Part shown: piece after piece, positions 1 to 11,177 of the stretch
How the letters are laid out: each line of letters starts with the position of its first letter
How positions within the stretch are numbered: position 1 is the stretch's first letter
DNA from: Cristatella mucedo
Taxonomy: Eukaryota; Bryozoa; Phylactolaemata; Cristatellidae
DNA length: 64,000 nt
Reading direction: 5' to 3'
Assembly (NCBI GenBank): GCA_009760855.2
Contig: WPIO01000131.1
Location: 1,085,952-1,149,951 of the forward strand
Position numbers and translations under genes: made by a program
Notes under the pieces: generated by a model
Databases searched by the model: none
What the model was told of the DNA's origin: nothing
Seen by the model: the letters and a program-made list of their open reading frames with translations, nothing else

Positions 1-13
1 AAACGTGCAACAT

Positions 14-312
14 TTATTCAGTAAAGAAGGCTGAAATCGTTTCGGCTGAGATGTTAATACCCGGGAGTTCTGACCTCTCTTCGTCGGCCCGTAAAATGTT
101 TACTGCCTCACAAATCTGTTTAGGGTCTGACTGGCGGGACTCGAAAGAAATCTTTAAAATACTAACTACTGATAGGAAACTAGATTCAGAATCACGAGGT
201 TTATTTGCCACGAATCGGTGGTTGCTCATTGAGTAGAATTGAAAGGTTTCTTTACCAGATGTGACTGCTGGGGGCTGCATTGTTAAATTGGATGGCTCAG
301 GCCTCTGCCCAG
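14..312 (-). CDS. Possible terminal coding exon of an unidentified gene
   Basis: On the minus strand a pyrimidine-rich stretch ends in CTACAG at 313-318. It is followed by an open frame (two leftover bases, then 98 sense codons and a stop). The peptide is mixed and polar, with a serine-rich middle (DSESSFLSVV) and an acidic stretch (ADEERSELPG), and it ends in ISAFFTE. It has none of the motifs of the LINEs found elsewhere in the window and I do not recognise a family. The acceptor, the phase-consistent length (299 nt) and the ordinary composition argue for a real last exon. No matching upstream donor exon was found, so it could be a chance frame. Confidence 0.35.
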
Positions 313-1889
313 CTGTAGGGGAGGGAAATAATACCCTGCCCTTTGCCCGTGGCTCAGTGGTGGCTCTGACAATGTCTTATTTAAGGTACTACAGCGGATT
401 CATCGGTCGGGCTAGTCGGCCAGATCGTGGGCCATGCAGAATGACATCACCACATGATTTCCTTTATGCAGCGATCCTGTCTATCTGAAGGGCCTTTCGC
501 CGGCTCCTGCATATTCGCAGATCTGTTTTCCAAAGAAGGCTTACCATGGCAGGAGCCTTGCTTTGCAGCTTCCCACAGTCAAAGCAGCTGGTTCACTACG
601 AGGATAGTGACCAGTGACCGTGGGTCCTACTAGGCCGTGTGGCAGGACTGTTCGGGGACGATCAGCAATACCCAGGGCTTCTAAATAGTACGATCCAGTG
701 AGGCCACACTCAAAAGAGGATAAATAGACGACCCAACGTGCTCCCCAAGTCCGAGTTCCACCGGCCTAAAAATCCGACGTAATTACCTATCAGGCTAGGC
801 ATCTTACCACTCCTGCTTGACTAATTTAATTTTTTAAATGCTTCCAAAATACTTGGAATACAAAAAATACAAAACCCAACTTCCTGATATTTCAATGTCT
901 GGAAAATCGCTTTAGACTGGAGTCACGATATACCTCAACTTGACGACTTATAGAACGAAACACACATGTTTGTCACACCTTTTGCTGGGTATATGTGCAT
1001 TTTACTTGGGGCGCTTATAAGCTATCAGTTGTTTGCATGCTGTACCATTAACCAGTATGTTATGTTTACTATAGAGCACATGAAAAGAACCTTTAACGAG
1101 ATTCAGATCTCTGAATTCATAGCAGAAATTGTATTGTGATTGTTATGTAGTTCCCAATTGCTTCATGGAGGATAACCATAGAAAATGCAATTATCATGAA
1201 CACAAATCCAACTGGAGGGATGGCAGGTGTCAACCTTCATTGCAAATTCCATCAATCGGAAAAATAAGTTTACCCGGATAAAAAAATGTTATGCGCTGTA
1301 TGCAGTTTTCAAATCACGTCTAAAGGTTAAAAGAACAACTACACAAGGAGACTTGGATGATGTTTCTTGGGTGCAAGCTAGTGAGCATGCACTACAACCT
1401 CACGAAGGAGTATGTCACGAAGGCGATCATTAATTCAATAGTATGTCTATGGAAATAGGTTGGAGTTTCTATGCAATGCAATGCCAGCCGAATGTTTACT
1501 TACAAAAATAGTTTCACAAATACAATATATAATTAATTGTATAGCATCCTAAGAGTTTAACCAAGATCCAGGGGTCAGACGTTATTTCCTGCCAAACCCT
1601 GCCATGGTCAGGCCACCCTGCTGCTCCACCTGCAGCCGAGCTAGGGTAAGATGGCTTCTTCAGTTAAACATCTTTATAATATCACATGTCCTATCAATAG
1701 TAAGGGAACTAAACAAGGCTACAGAGAGGATTCTACACAAGGTAACCTATAGGGGTGCGAGATGAACCAGCAAGCATGAACAAATGTGTTAATGTCTCAT
1801 TCGGCTTCCACAGTCCCACCGTTGTACTGACTCTGTTCCAACAATACAAACGTACGCCGTCAAAGATCAGGCTAGCTAAATAACTGCAT
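313..1889. other. No recognisable gene or repeat
   Basis: Six frames hold only short shadow frames, and I see no LINE tail, tRNA-like boxes or microsatellite. A CATG|GTAAGC donor-like site on the minus strand near 545 has no exon of compatible phase for joining to 14-312. Confidence 0.5.
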
Positions 1890-2000
1890 CGTGCTTCCTT
1901 TGCAGTAATTGCAAAGCGCCTACAAAGAGATTGAGGTCTCTGATAGCACTACATCAAATGTTTTATTATTATTTCTACGATCATTATTATTATTATGAAT
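1890..2000 (+). mobile_element. LINE family A 3' tail, decayed
   Basis: Contains the family tail: a GCAAAGCGCC-type stem, AGAGATTGAGGTCTCTGA in the loop, then ATT repeats ending near 2000. The second stem arm has decayed (GATAGCACT). No coding part was recognised upstream. Confidence 0.6.
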
Positions 2001-2019
2001 TAACGATTAGTGGTAATAT

Positions 2020-2640
2020 TCGAGATGCCATCAAGCATGCCACTGTTAGATGTGGCATGCACTGGGTCAACATATAGGTATGGTGAGCAGCAGTTGTCAA
2101 AATGACAGCACCGATAAGCACATGAAGGACAAGTCACAATGACCAACTCAATGCTGTCAAGAACATAAGTGTTTGAAGCTAATTTTAAAATTCAGTCATG
2201 TTATGGCATACCGTGACGTCATTCGGGAGAGAGTTCGAGGCCTTGGGTGCATGTGAACCTAAAGCAGGGTCACCAGAGGATTGAGGTTCGTACGAGGCAT
2301 ATCTACACGATTTGAGTCAGAACAACTGGCGGTACGATTCTTCGCCTGGTGGGGAAGTAGTTGCACTAGGTAGGCTGGAGTGAGGGAAAGAAGGGACCGA
2401 AAAGTAAGTGGCCGAAATTTGAAGTCGATATGCTGCTTGAGTATCAGTGCAGGTCGGTGAGAAGTGATGGGGTGTGGCAACTGGGGCGCTCACGACAGTG
2501 AAGACTAGCTGCCGAGTTTTGCACAAACTGTAAGGGTCTGATTGCACAGGCCGGCAGACCACGCAGCGATGAGCTACAGAAGTCGAGGGGGGTGTCACAA
2601 ATGCATAGACCAATTTGGATTTAGTATTGCTGTCTTAGCA
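2020..2640 (-). mobile_element. LINE family A 3' fragment, frameshifted
   Basis: On the minus strand, pieces of the RT C-terminal region appear in alternating frames (KQHIDFKFRPLTF; LLPHQAKNRT), followed by the 3' UTR with its typical 'gtggcatgcactgggtca' block. Compared with the copies at 3346-4068 and 30105-30590 it is strongly diverged and carries several frameshifts. Confidence 0.7.
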
Positions 2641-2879
2641 AGCCCGAATGTTAGAAATGTTATGTAGCTAACTAAAAGTGTTGGTGTTATAAAGGGACAG
2701 GAGTCCAGAGGGAATGCTGCTACCTTACGCATGTACTATCTGATCATGTCTATCTTGCTGACAAATAAGCTACTGAAGCTATCGGCTACGTAACCACAAG
2801 ATCACAAGGTGTGGAGCTAACCTGAGACTGGTTAAGGAGATAGTTGACAGTAGAAATCTGCTTTTTTTGTAGAAGGTAG

Positions 2880-3080
2880 ACTAGGCCTTTGCTAGGATCG
2901 ACTGGTACAATCTACAGTAGTCTTTACATGCCTGACCATGAACAGTCAGTCCTGATCTTCTGTATGCTTTCTGAAGCTTGTGCTTAGAAGACTTAGCCAG
3001 TTGAGGTAAACCATATGCTGTCTGGGCGAGGGCATACACTTCACTTGTCAGAGGTGCAAATTCGTCAAACACGTCAGCAA
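2880..3080 (-). mobile_element. LINE family A endonuclease-RT linker fragment
   Basis: The minus-strand frame reads FDEFAPLT and RRSGLTVHGQACKDYC, then YQSILAKA. The copy at 63520-63700 has the same peptides (LDEFAPLT, IRSGLTVH, EDYCRSYQSILAKA). It is a 200-bp piece from the region between the endonuclease and RT domains, lying directly beyond the 3' tail of the next element. Confidence 0.75.
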
Positions 3081-3096
3081 TAGTCGTATTTTAGCA

Positions 3097-4930
3097 ATCC
3101 ACAAATGATAATAATAATAATAATAATAATTCACTTGATAAAGCGCCCTCAGAGAACTCAATCTCTCTCTAGGCGCTTTATATTTGCTGTAAAGGGAAAT
3201 GCAATTGAATGGTAAGTAAAATCATGCTTGAAAAACAAACGAGATGAATAATATGGTTAGGGGTGACATGCACAGGGTCAGCATGCAAATATGGTTAGTG
3301 GCAGCATGCACAGTGTCAGCACGGCATAAGCACATCAAAGACGAATCACAGGGACCCACTAAATCCTGTCCTAAATAGGTGTGTTTTCAAGTTCCTTTTA
3401 AAAGTGGTCAGGGCAGGGGATGTTTTGACGCAGGTCAGGAGGGAGTTCCAGGCTTTGGAACCATATGAACTAAATGCACGGTCTCCAAAGGATTTAAGGT
3501 TTGTATGAGGTATTTCTAGACTGTTGGATTCCGAGAAGCGGGTGGTACGATGCTTGGCCTGATGGGGTAGTATATCTGACAGATAGGCTGGAACCATAGA
3601 ATGAAGGGACCTAAAAGTGAGCGACAAAAACTTGAAGTCAATCCGTTGCTTGACTGGAAGCCAGTGCAGGTCGGCGAGAAGTGGAGTAATGTGGCAACTG
3701 CGACGCTCACGACAGACAAGCCTGGCTGCAGAGTTTTGCACAAGCTGCAATCGCCTGATCGCACATGCTGGCAGGCCAGTAAGCAGTGAGTTGCAGAAGT
3801 CGAGACGGGATGTCACGAATGCATGAACTAACTTGGACGTGGTATCTTTATCTAAACAAGCCCGAATTTTAGCAATGTTATGAAGCTGAAAATAGGCGGA
3901 TTTGACTGTGGAGCAGATGTGGTCGTCTAATGAGAGGTCGCTTTGGAATATGACACCTAGATTCCGAGCTGATAACAGGTCAAAAGGTGTATTGAGCAGC
4001 AGGGACAAAAAAAGATATTTTTGCTCTGACAGCATCGACGTCATGATTCCTGGGGTTTCGCAAGTCAAAAATGACTGGCTGACGAGGAGCTCTTACACTG
4101 TAGACTGAACGAGATCCACATGTGATCAGATGAACAGAATTTTGTAATAATAAGCGGTGATACCATACAATTGCAGAAAATATTTGATTGAGCCTGTAAC
4201 CCTTGTTGTGAGTGGGGTCAAGCACATGAATCGAGTCACAAGAGAGAGTAAAGATCATTCGGTTCACAAAATTCGACAGTAAGACATCAGTTAAGCCGTC
4301 GAAATTATTGTTAAAATCACCCGTATCAAGGACGGATCGATTTCCTCCTCACATAATCGAAATGAGATGAGAAAACTCTGAGATGATGAAAGACTTGGTA
4401 CCTGGGGGAGGGCGATATATTACTGCCACCTTCCGCAGCTTGCTGGAGGAACTTAGAATAGGAGATTCGTAAGACTGCTTCAAGGGGTTTGCGAACGGTT
4501 TGAAATTGAGGGAGGAACGGGGAAGAATGGCAACTCGACCAGTTTCATCGATCTAGGGGTAGGAAATAACAAGAAACCTATCGGATTGGTATTACTTACA
4601 AATGGGTTGTCGGTCGATTTTAGCCAGATCTTAGCCAAAGCGAGCACATCGAAACTGTCGTCAATAATCATCTCATATTAGAAGGGTTTTAATGCATATT
4701 GAGCAGCGTTCCAAAGACAAGAACTAAGATGAGCCGCCGAGATTATAGCAGGCCTGATGACAACTTTAGTTCGAGTGATCTGCAGCAGTTCTCCGGGGAG
4801 ATTGCACTGGGCAGTACGAGACAATGCTTTAAATACTGAATGAGCATTGGTTAAGCCTGGGCCATTTTTAGAGAAACCCAGCTCACAGATCCTGGCAACA
4901 GCAACCATATCAAGCAAACCATTTTGAAGA
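3097..4930 (-). mobile_element. LINE family A copy with internal deletion
   Basis: Read on the minus strand. Endonuclease N-terminal peptides lie at 4917-4480 (VVIRPAIISAAHLSSCLWN; FDVLALAKIWLKS). Further endonuclease peptides lie at 4267-3980 (YRLNQIFS; HDVDAVRAK). The sequence then jumps directly to the RT C-terminal region at 4068-3346 ([58 protein letters not shown]). The 3' UTR, GCGCC hairpin and (ATT)n tail end at about 3097. The endonuclease-RT linker and the catalytic RT core, including the YGDD region, are missing, so the element is internally deleted and cannot retrotranspose alone. The 240-residue C-terminal frame is intact. Confidence 0.85.
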
Positions 4931-5339
4931 GGGTAACGAAATTCTAACAGACATACTCGATCGTAACTAAGTCAGACATTCACAACAGTCGGCAAAACTA
5001 CTGTCGACCTAACATGCATGTTCATAACAATAAGCGACTTCAAGGCCAATGCTGCCGGCATGGTCGGCGCTGCTAAAAGCAGTGTCTACATGTAAATAGG
5101 CGTGTCATTACTTGAGTGCTATGATCAAACAACAAACAGGTAGGCTTTAAACCAGTCTTAGCTGTATAGGTTTCCATATAAGATGTTTGCAAGAATCTCT
5201 TTACGGAAGAGAATTCTTAAGATAACAAGGATATAATGATTTCGAGTGTATGAGCTGTATATTACTTCCCCATCGTTGAAAAACAGAGATTCGACCTACA
5301 AATATCGTATAACTATAAAATCAAATCAGAAAAAATGGC

Positions 5340-5526
5340 TCAAGCAGCCGGCATGTAATTGGGATCTAAATAGTTGTTGCAACCAGGGATGTTAAAATTA
5401 CTAGCTATGTAATCACGATCAACAAACGAGCCGCTGGATTCGCTCCTGTGCAATGAATCATCCTGGTCAGATTCAAACGGAACCACCGTGTGACTGCCAT
5501 CATGACATCCTGCCGAAGCTTGCTCA
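5340..5526 (-). CDS. ZZZ3: ZZZ3 last coding exon (end of ZZ finger, C-terminal tail)
   Basis: Final exon of the ZZZ3 orthologue. The acceptor TTGCCAG precedes it, and one base completes a Ser codon begun in the 6479-6582 exon. It encodes the last zinc ligands of the ZZ finger as H-x3-H (CHDGSHTVVPF), aligning with HKEDHQLEPI in vertebrate ZZZ3. An acidic/serine linker follows, then the conserved end FVDRDYIAS...YLDPNYMPAA before the stop at 5340-5342. Vertebrate ZZZ3 ends LDRDYCVS...YLDPNYFPANR, so this is the natural C-terminus. The segment between the CxC knuckle and the histidines is three residues longer than in human. No AATAAA was seen close downstream. Confidence 0.92.
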
Positions 5527-6478
5527 CTGGCAATGAAAAGCAAAGCACATGGCATAACCAACATCATCGTAACCAAGATTAATTCAACAAGGCTATAAGA
5601 TAAAATGACATTCCACGGCACGGCAGCATTAGGCCTGCTGCCATTAGTCCTTTGATGGCAGCATTTTGGTGACAAACAATGTAAAATGCTGCAAAGCTGC
5701 AGGCATTCGCATGTAAACAAATATCCACACAAGAATACACGTGTCTTCACACACAAACGAACATGGTACCTACACAAGCTCAAAAATTCACGTGCACACA
5801 AGCTAGGGGTGTGTGCATGCACCAGTGCACGAGTTCGCACACCAAGTTCGTACGCACACAAAGTTCATTCACAATAACCTGGCATTGGTTGCCTGTTGTA
5901 TTCGTGGCACCTGAAAAAAGCTAATCACCAGAGAGTAGAACTTAAGTTCGGTGGGGAGGGCACGGACCAGTCTGTTGCTAAAACAAGCAGGTTAAAAAAT
6001 TGTGCTAGCTTGATACATTCCCTGATTTGTAGGGGGAAAAGCGGGTAAGCCTGCATTGCTCATTGGTACAGTATCTCAGTTAAAACAATTGAGGAAAACT
6101 GAAAGGCTGCACACCTAACTAGAATGCTGCACACATAGTAGGAATTCACGAACTAAACTCTAGCCTCAGCTGTAGCTATAAAGGCAAAGCACTGATCCAT
6201 AGGTTGGTAGGCAGTTTCCGAAGCACGGTTGACAAAATCACTGTACACGACAAGCACCGTTTATATAATTGGTTGTCTCAAGCAGTCTAACACAGATGCA
6301 TCAGCAGCCACCCTTTGTCTATGTAATGTAGTAGGAAGACAACCATTAAACATTCACGTTCACACGCGCACGCGCACGCGCGCGCACAACATACAACTGT
6401 TCACAAGATGATCCAAGTGCTTGCAGTACATGTGACTTTCAGCACTACTATACAACAAAGGTACTCAAAGGTACTCAC
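5527..6478 (-). other. ZZZ3: ZZZ3 last intron
   Basis: Runs from donor AG|GTGAGTAC to acceptor TTGCCAG (minus strand), about 950 bp. It contains a short CA/CG-rich run at 6355-6390 and CA-rich sequence near 5700-5870 that produces spurious frames on both strands. No gene seen inside. Confidence 0.8.
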
Positions 6479-6582
6479 CTTAAGCAATTATCACAAACGT
6501 ACACAGGTCCTCCGTCATCTTCAGTACAGTTGACACATCGCCAGGCATTATGAGAAGCAAGTGCTCTGCTGCAGCAGTAGCA
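6479..6582 (-). CDS. ZZZ3: ZZZ3 ZZ zinc-finger exon
   Basis: Encodes 34 codons plus two bases. The acceptor is TTTTTTCTAG and the donor AG|GTGAGT. The peptide gives the ZZ-finger cysteines CYCC, then WRCVNC, then VYVCDNCL. The spacing from the first to the second knuckle (11 residues) matches human ZZZ3 (CDNC...RWHCQDC...CDSC). ZZ fingers bind two zinc ions; in ZZZ3 this finger is known to read the N-terminal tail of histone H3 and anchors the ATAC acetyltransferase complex. It enters at phase 0 from 9213 and leaves at phase 2 into 5526, so both junctions are in frame. Too short to be found as an open frame of its own. Confidence 0.92.
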
Positions 6583-7254
6583 CTAGAAAAAAGGCAAAGG
6601 TCGCTAAAAGATGGTGTACTATGGTGCATGTGCAAACCTATGATGTGCATGCGAATAAGTCTGCCTGGTGTTGACCCCAAGTATGGCTTAGCTCAAGCAT
6701 GGTGCATGCCACAGTGGATGCAAAATGAATGCTTGGACCTCGTTCTCAGTGACATACAACATCAACCCGGGTGAGTAGATTCACCAAACACTACTGTGCA
6801 ATAGCAAGCAACACCAAGCAATAACACAAAATTATAAAAAAAATGCTAGGCATGATGCAACACCACAGAGCCGGTGTGTACTTTTAAATGAATTACCAAT
6901 GTGTATAGAGTGGGTATACAAACTTTTGCACAATTTTACTTCAGCAGAAGTATTTGCACCACCTTAAAACATGTGCATGGCAAAGTACGACATTGCAGGT
7001 CTAAGTGCCACTTCAGATATGCAATAAATAGAAAGCATAAATTAAGATATGCAAAACAGCGCTTTGAAAGATTCGAGAGCCTGAGCATCACTTCACAACC
7101 AGAACTGAGCGATGGCCCGATGATTGCGCAGTGCTGCCCGCGAGCGACCACTGATACCAACTGCTGTCAGCAACTGCGGCCCAGAGACATGAGTCACCCG
7201 GTAAGAAGCACTCGGTGACTATGCAGAGTTAAGCTAGGTGCAAAAGAAAAAATT

Positions 7255-7735
7255 CATGAGTGCTTATAATAATAATGATAATAGCAATACACTTGATAAA
7301 GTGCCCTCACAGAACTCAATCTCTTTCTACGCACTTTACGTTTGCTGCAAAGGAAACGTGATCGAATGGTTAGTGGTATCATGCTTGACAAACAACAAGG
7401 ATAGCATGGCCAGGGGTAACACACACAGGGTAAGCATACAAGTGTGGTTAGTGGCAGCATCCATAGTGTCAGCATGCATAAGCACTTAAAGTATGGATCA
7501 CAGGAACCCAGTAAATACTATCATAAATAGGTGCATTTTTAGTTTCTTTTTAAATGTGGTCAAGTCACGGGATGTCGTGATGCAAGTCAGGAGTGAGTTC
7601 CAGGCTTTGGGAGCATACGAACTAAATGCATGGTCTCCAAAGGATTTGAGGTTTGTACGAGATATATGCAAGCAGTTAATTTTCGAAAAGCAGTGGTAGG
7701 ATGCCTGGCCTTTTGAGAAACGAGAATGACATGGT
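7255..7735 (-). mobile_element. LINE family A 3' end, left arm of an inverted pair
   Basis: Starts with ATT-complement repeats and the hairpin tail at 7262-7345 (AAAGTGCCCTCACAGAACTC...). The 3' UTR and about 180 bp of decayed RT C-terminal coding region follow, up to 7735. The 5' end meets the 5' end of the opposite copy. Confidence 0.8.
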
Positions 7736-8082
7736 CAGGGGTGACATGCACAGGGTCAGCATGCAAGTCCCCTGACTTGACCACATTTAAAAAGAACTTA
7801 AAAACACACCTATTTAGGACAGCATTTAGTGGGTCCCTGTGATTCGTCCTTCATGTGCTTATGCGTGCTGACACCGTGCATACTGCCACTAACCACATTT
7901 ACATGCTGACCCTGTGCATGTCACCCCTAACCATGTTATTCATGTTGTTTATAAAGCATGATATTACTCACCATTCAATTGCATTTCCCTTTGCAGCAAT
8001 TGTAAAGCGCCTACAAAGAGATTGAGTTCTCTGAGGGAGCTTTATCAAGTGCATTATTATTATCAAGTGCATTATTATTATA
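7736..8082 (+). mobile_element. LINE family A 3' end, right arm of an inverted pair
   Basis: Begins in the last codons of the RT region (CCCTGACTTGACCACATTT). It continues through the 3' UTR and the hairpin tail to (ATT)n at about 8082. It is the reverse complement of much of 7255-7735. Confidence 0.85.
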
Positions 8083-8170
8083 AGTGTGGTTAGTGGCAGC
8101 ATGCAACAGTGTCAGCAGGAATAAGCACATAAAGGATTAATCATGGGGACCCACTAAATGCTGTCGTAAG
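8083..8170 (-). mobile_element. LINE family A 3' UTR remnant
   Basis: Repeats the block found at 7440-7530 (gtggttagtggcagcatg ... gacccactaaatgctgtc) in minus orientation, directly after the plus-strand tail. It suggests that the plus copy landed in or next to an older minus copy. Confidence 0.6.
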
Positions 8171-9212
8171 CACAGCTTATGCTTATCGATAGATCAGTAT
8201 CGAGGCACAGATGTTTAGAAACCGTGGGACAGCCGACCGCCTTGATGAAAAGATATTCTACAAAGTCAAGCCCAGCCTATCTACTTGTTCATAGCAGCAT
8301 GCTGTGAAATGGGGGGAGGGCCACAGCAGCATGCCGTGGTCATGGCAGCAAGGTCAGTCGACTGTGATCATAGCAACAAGCCAGGCCACGAGTGGTCTGG
8401 AAACATCTAATGATTGCCTTGCTTTAGCAGCAAGATGCTACTGCAAATGCGACAGAACTAGTGGTGACTTGCAACAAGTTCACATTATGGCGTTAAAGAA
8501 ACCGGATTTACAAAGCGCCAAACTTAGTAGCCCCAAGGAGCAGCCCAAGGAGTAGCCAAAGTCAGAGTCGGCACTGGGCAGCGGAGAATACAACAGCTGC
8601 ATTGCAAGTGCAACACAAGCAGTTACAGGTGCTCGGCTTTCGCTCTTCAGATCCAAAACAGTGTAGCTCACATCCATACTTCTTATGCAACGATATCTAC
8701 TCTCCTGCTACCGACTATGGCACATCCTAGCTGTCCCAGCTCCTATTTCCGTGCTTTAGCACTTGATCAAATTGCCCTTCCTGACTCAGCTAGGCTTCTC
8801 ACTTTGTTTTGTTGGGCGAAATGAAGTCTGCAGAGTACTCCAAGCATACCGAAAGCTGCCTAGGCTTGCCTGAGTATGCTCTAGAAAAATCCAAGCTAAA
8901 AGCCACTTGGTCTTAGAGGCTTCGTTGAATTGCAGATGGGGATCAATTACATTATATGTGTGATCGATCCCGAAGAAATTATTTTGGTGCACAATACATG
9001 CAGCCAACAGAGCTAACCAGGATGTTTAGGTTATTATTCTAACGCAGCTAGCTACTGTAGGTTCGGGCGTGGTCAGCAAGTCAACAGCATCTTAGCTATG
9101 AGTCTAGCTCGACCAGGGCAGCATCCATGCCGATGGGATAGCACATGTCAGGCAGGCAGGCTGGGGTGAGGAACAGCAGAAGGCTGAGCCAGCCATGCAA
9201 AGCTGCTCTCAC

Positions 9213-9362
9213 CACGTCGCACGTCTCGTCTTGCCACGTGGAAGCAGCCATCAGTCCTCCGCGCCGAAGCTTCTGCTTCCGCAAATCCAGCAGACACACT
9301 AGCTCCCTATATTCGTCAGTACTCTGAAGCTCCTCCGGAATGTCATCCAAGTTTTCCATCAT
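9213..9362 (-). CDS. ZZZ3: ZZZ3 exon between SANT and ZZ domains
   Basis: Exactly 50 codons, phase 0 on both sides, between acceptor TTGTTAG and donor GTG|GTGAGAGC. The peptide DDIPEELQSTDEYRELV...LRKQKLRR aligns with human ZZZ3 SIPIMYRNLPEYKELL...LKKQKLQQ, the basic, probably helical stretch just before the ZZ finger. The last residues (WQDETCDV) lead into the CYCC of the next exon. Confidence 0.9.
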
Positions 9363-9532
9363 CTAACAACAGGAGGGAATAGCTTGAATTGAAATGACCG
9401 CAGGCAGACACAGCTAAATGCAAATGACTGATCTCCAAAGGGATAGCGTTTTTACAGGCATCACTGACACTGACGGGTGAGCTTTACTTGCCAGTGACAG
9501 GTAGGCAACTAGGCGACTAGGCAAAATCGCTC

Positions 9533-9754
<222 letters not shown>

Positions 9755-10231
9755 GATGCATTAGCTTCCTTGCTTAAGAGTAGCCGACTGAGCAAACACC
9801 ACTCAGGCAGAGAGACGAAACGAGAGCTTGCACAGAAACCCATATGCCACTGTGTGTAGAGACTTGGCTTTGCAGTGAGTCACTTCCGAGTTAGCCTTAC
9901 TGCCTTTTATCAGGCAGATTTCTTCGTGAAGGTCGAAATATAGCAACAAGCAAATAGATACTAGTACGACTTGATGGAGAGTATACGTGAACACATTTAA
10001 GTCATGCGAGAAGTGGCTGTAACACTGGAGGGGCTTAACAAACGGACTGAGTCAAGATGCACACTCGCTGAGACCTGAGAGCTGTGACGTTGAGACCTGA
10101 GACCCAGGAGGGATAGGTCTGAAGCAAAAGAGAGCATAGGCAAAGGGGGACTGAGGCACAAGCAGGATGAGAATTTGAGTCCCAATATAAATTGCTAGTG
10201 CCTACTAACGCATACAGACACAGAGCGAGAC

Positions 10232-10420
10232 ACACGGACAAACACACATGGACACACACACACACACACTCATACACAAACACTCATACATACACACGCA
10301 CTCATACACACGCACTCATACACACGCACTCATACACACGCACTCATACACACGCACTCATACACACACACATACATACATATGAACACACGCACACGCA
10401 TATGCATGCACACAGTCATG

Positions 10421-10473
<53 letters not shown>

Positions 10474-10520
10474 CACCCATGCAAACACAAGCATACATAC
10501 ATATGCAGACAGACACACAC
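10232..10520. repeat. CA-rich minisatellite plus (CA)n microsatellite
   Basis: A 14-bp unit (ACACACGCACTCAT) repeats about five times at 10290-10362. A pure CA run follows at about 10421-10470, with CA-rich flanks. It creates long spurious frames of His/Thr (plus) and Cys/Val (minus). Intronic in ZZZ3. Confidence 0.97.
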
Positions 10521-10895
10521 AAACACCACACAATCAAGCAGGCATGCTCGCTTGTTTGCCATGCAAACAGAGGCTCCTAATTTACTCTCCGTGCTCCTAA
10601 TGTACTCTCCTACGGGCCGTGCAGCCAGCACCCAGGAGTCTGCCTAAGCAGCTCAGCTCACAGCTGGCATCTCTCATGCTCCCTGGCGCCGACGAGTGAC
10701 CGGGCCGGCAGTCCCTGAGGAGCCATTTGCCAAATGCCATGCCAGCAGCAGACCAGCCCACACCTCAACAGCAGACCAGCCCACACCTCAGCAGCAGTAG
10801 CCATGGGGCGCATGCACCCGAAGCTGCGGCGCTTGAAGCAGCAGCATCCGAAGCCAGTCAGCCGAGCTGCTGCTGCCTACGCCGGATATACGCAC

Positions 10896-11177
10896 AGGGC
10901 TGCCGTTAGGTGGAAGGCAGGCGCCAAATGGCAAGCCGCTCTTGCAGTCGGCAGCCGCCAGAGACGATAGAGCGGCTGGAACCGGTGAAGTCAAGGCAGC
11001 GGCAGCAGCAGCAGAGGGCACGAAAGCAAACTGAGCTGCGCCACCGCCCAAGCTGCCGCCGAAGCCGTCGTCCTCGTCGTCCTGCTCACGCATGTACACA
11101 GGCGGCACGTATGACTGCATCATGGTGGATGTGGCCGCCGAGTGCCAGTAGTTATAGCGCTGGTGACGCCGCGGCCC
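10896..11177 (-). CDS. ZZZ3: ZZZ3 exon after SANT domain (acidic, Ala-rich linker)
   Basis: Acceptor CTTTGCCAG, phase 0. The start of the peptide (RRHQRYNYW ... YVPPVYMREQDDEDD) aligns with human ZZZ3 RRQHPLN ... HEPPVYMDEDDD, which identifies it. After that it becomes glycine- and alanine-rich (GGSLGGGAA; a six-Ala run), unlike vertebrates. The frame stays open to a stop at 10788. The donor is uncertain: CCT|GTGCGT at 10895 keeps phase 0 and is used here, but it is weak, and GGC|GTAGGC or CGG|GTGCAT just downstream are alternatives. The low-complexity tail may therefore be shorter or longer. Confidence 0.75.

Larger units (their letters stand above)
6583..9212 (-). other. ZZZ3: ZZZ3 intron carrying an inverted LINE pair
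   Basis: About 2.6 kb between donor GTG|GTGAGA and acceptor TTTCTAG. It holds the head-to-head family A copies at 7255-8170. The parts at 6583-7254 and 8171-9212 show no recognisable gene. Confidence 0.8.

Noticed and set aside
3601-3826. Plus-strand frames overlapping LINE copies (also 20308-20556, 30376-30603, 40329-40619)
   Set aside because: The same antisense frame appears in every family A copy, so it is a shadow of the conserved RT sequence, not a separate gene.
5340-5861. The full 173-codon minus frame as one ORF
   Set aside because: Only the last 61 codons are ZZZ3. The upstream part is CA-rich intron, and the exon begins after TTGCCAG at 5526.
10192-10647. Long His/Thr- and Cys/Val-rich frames
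   Set aside because: They are translations of the CA microsatellite on both strands, not genes.
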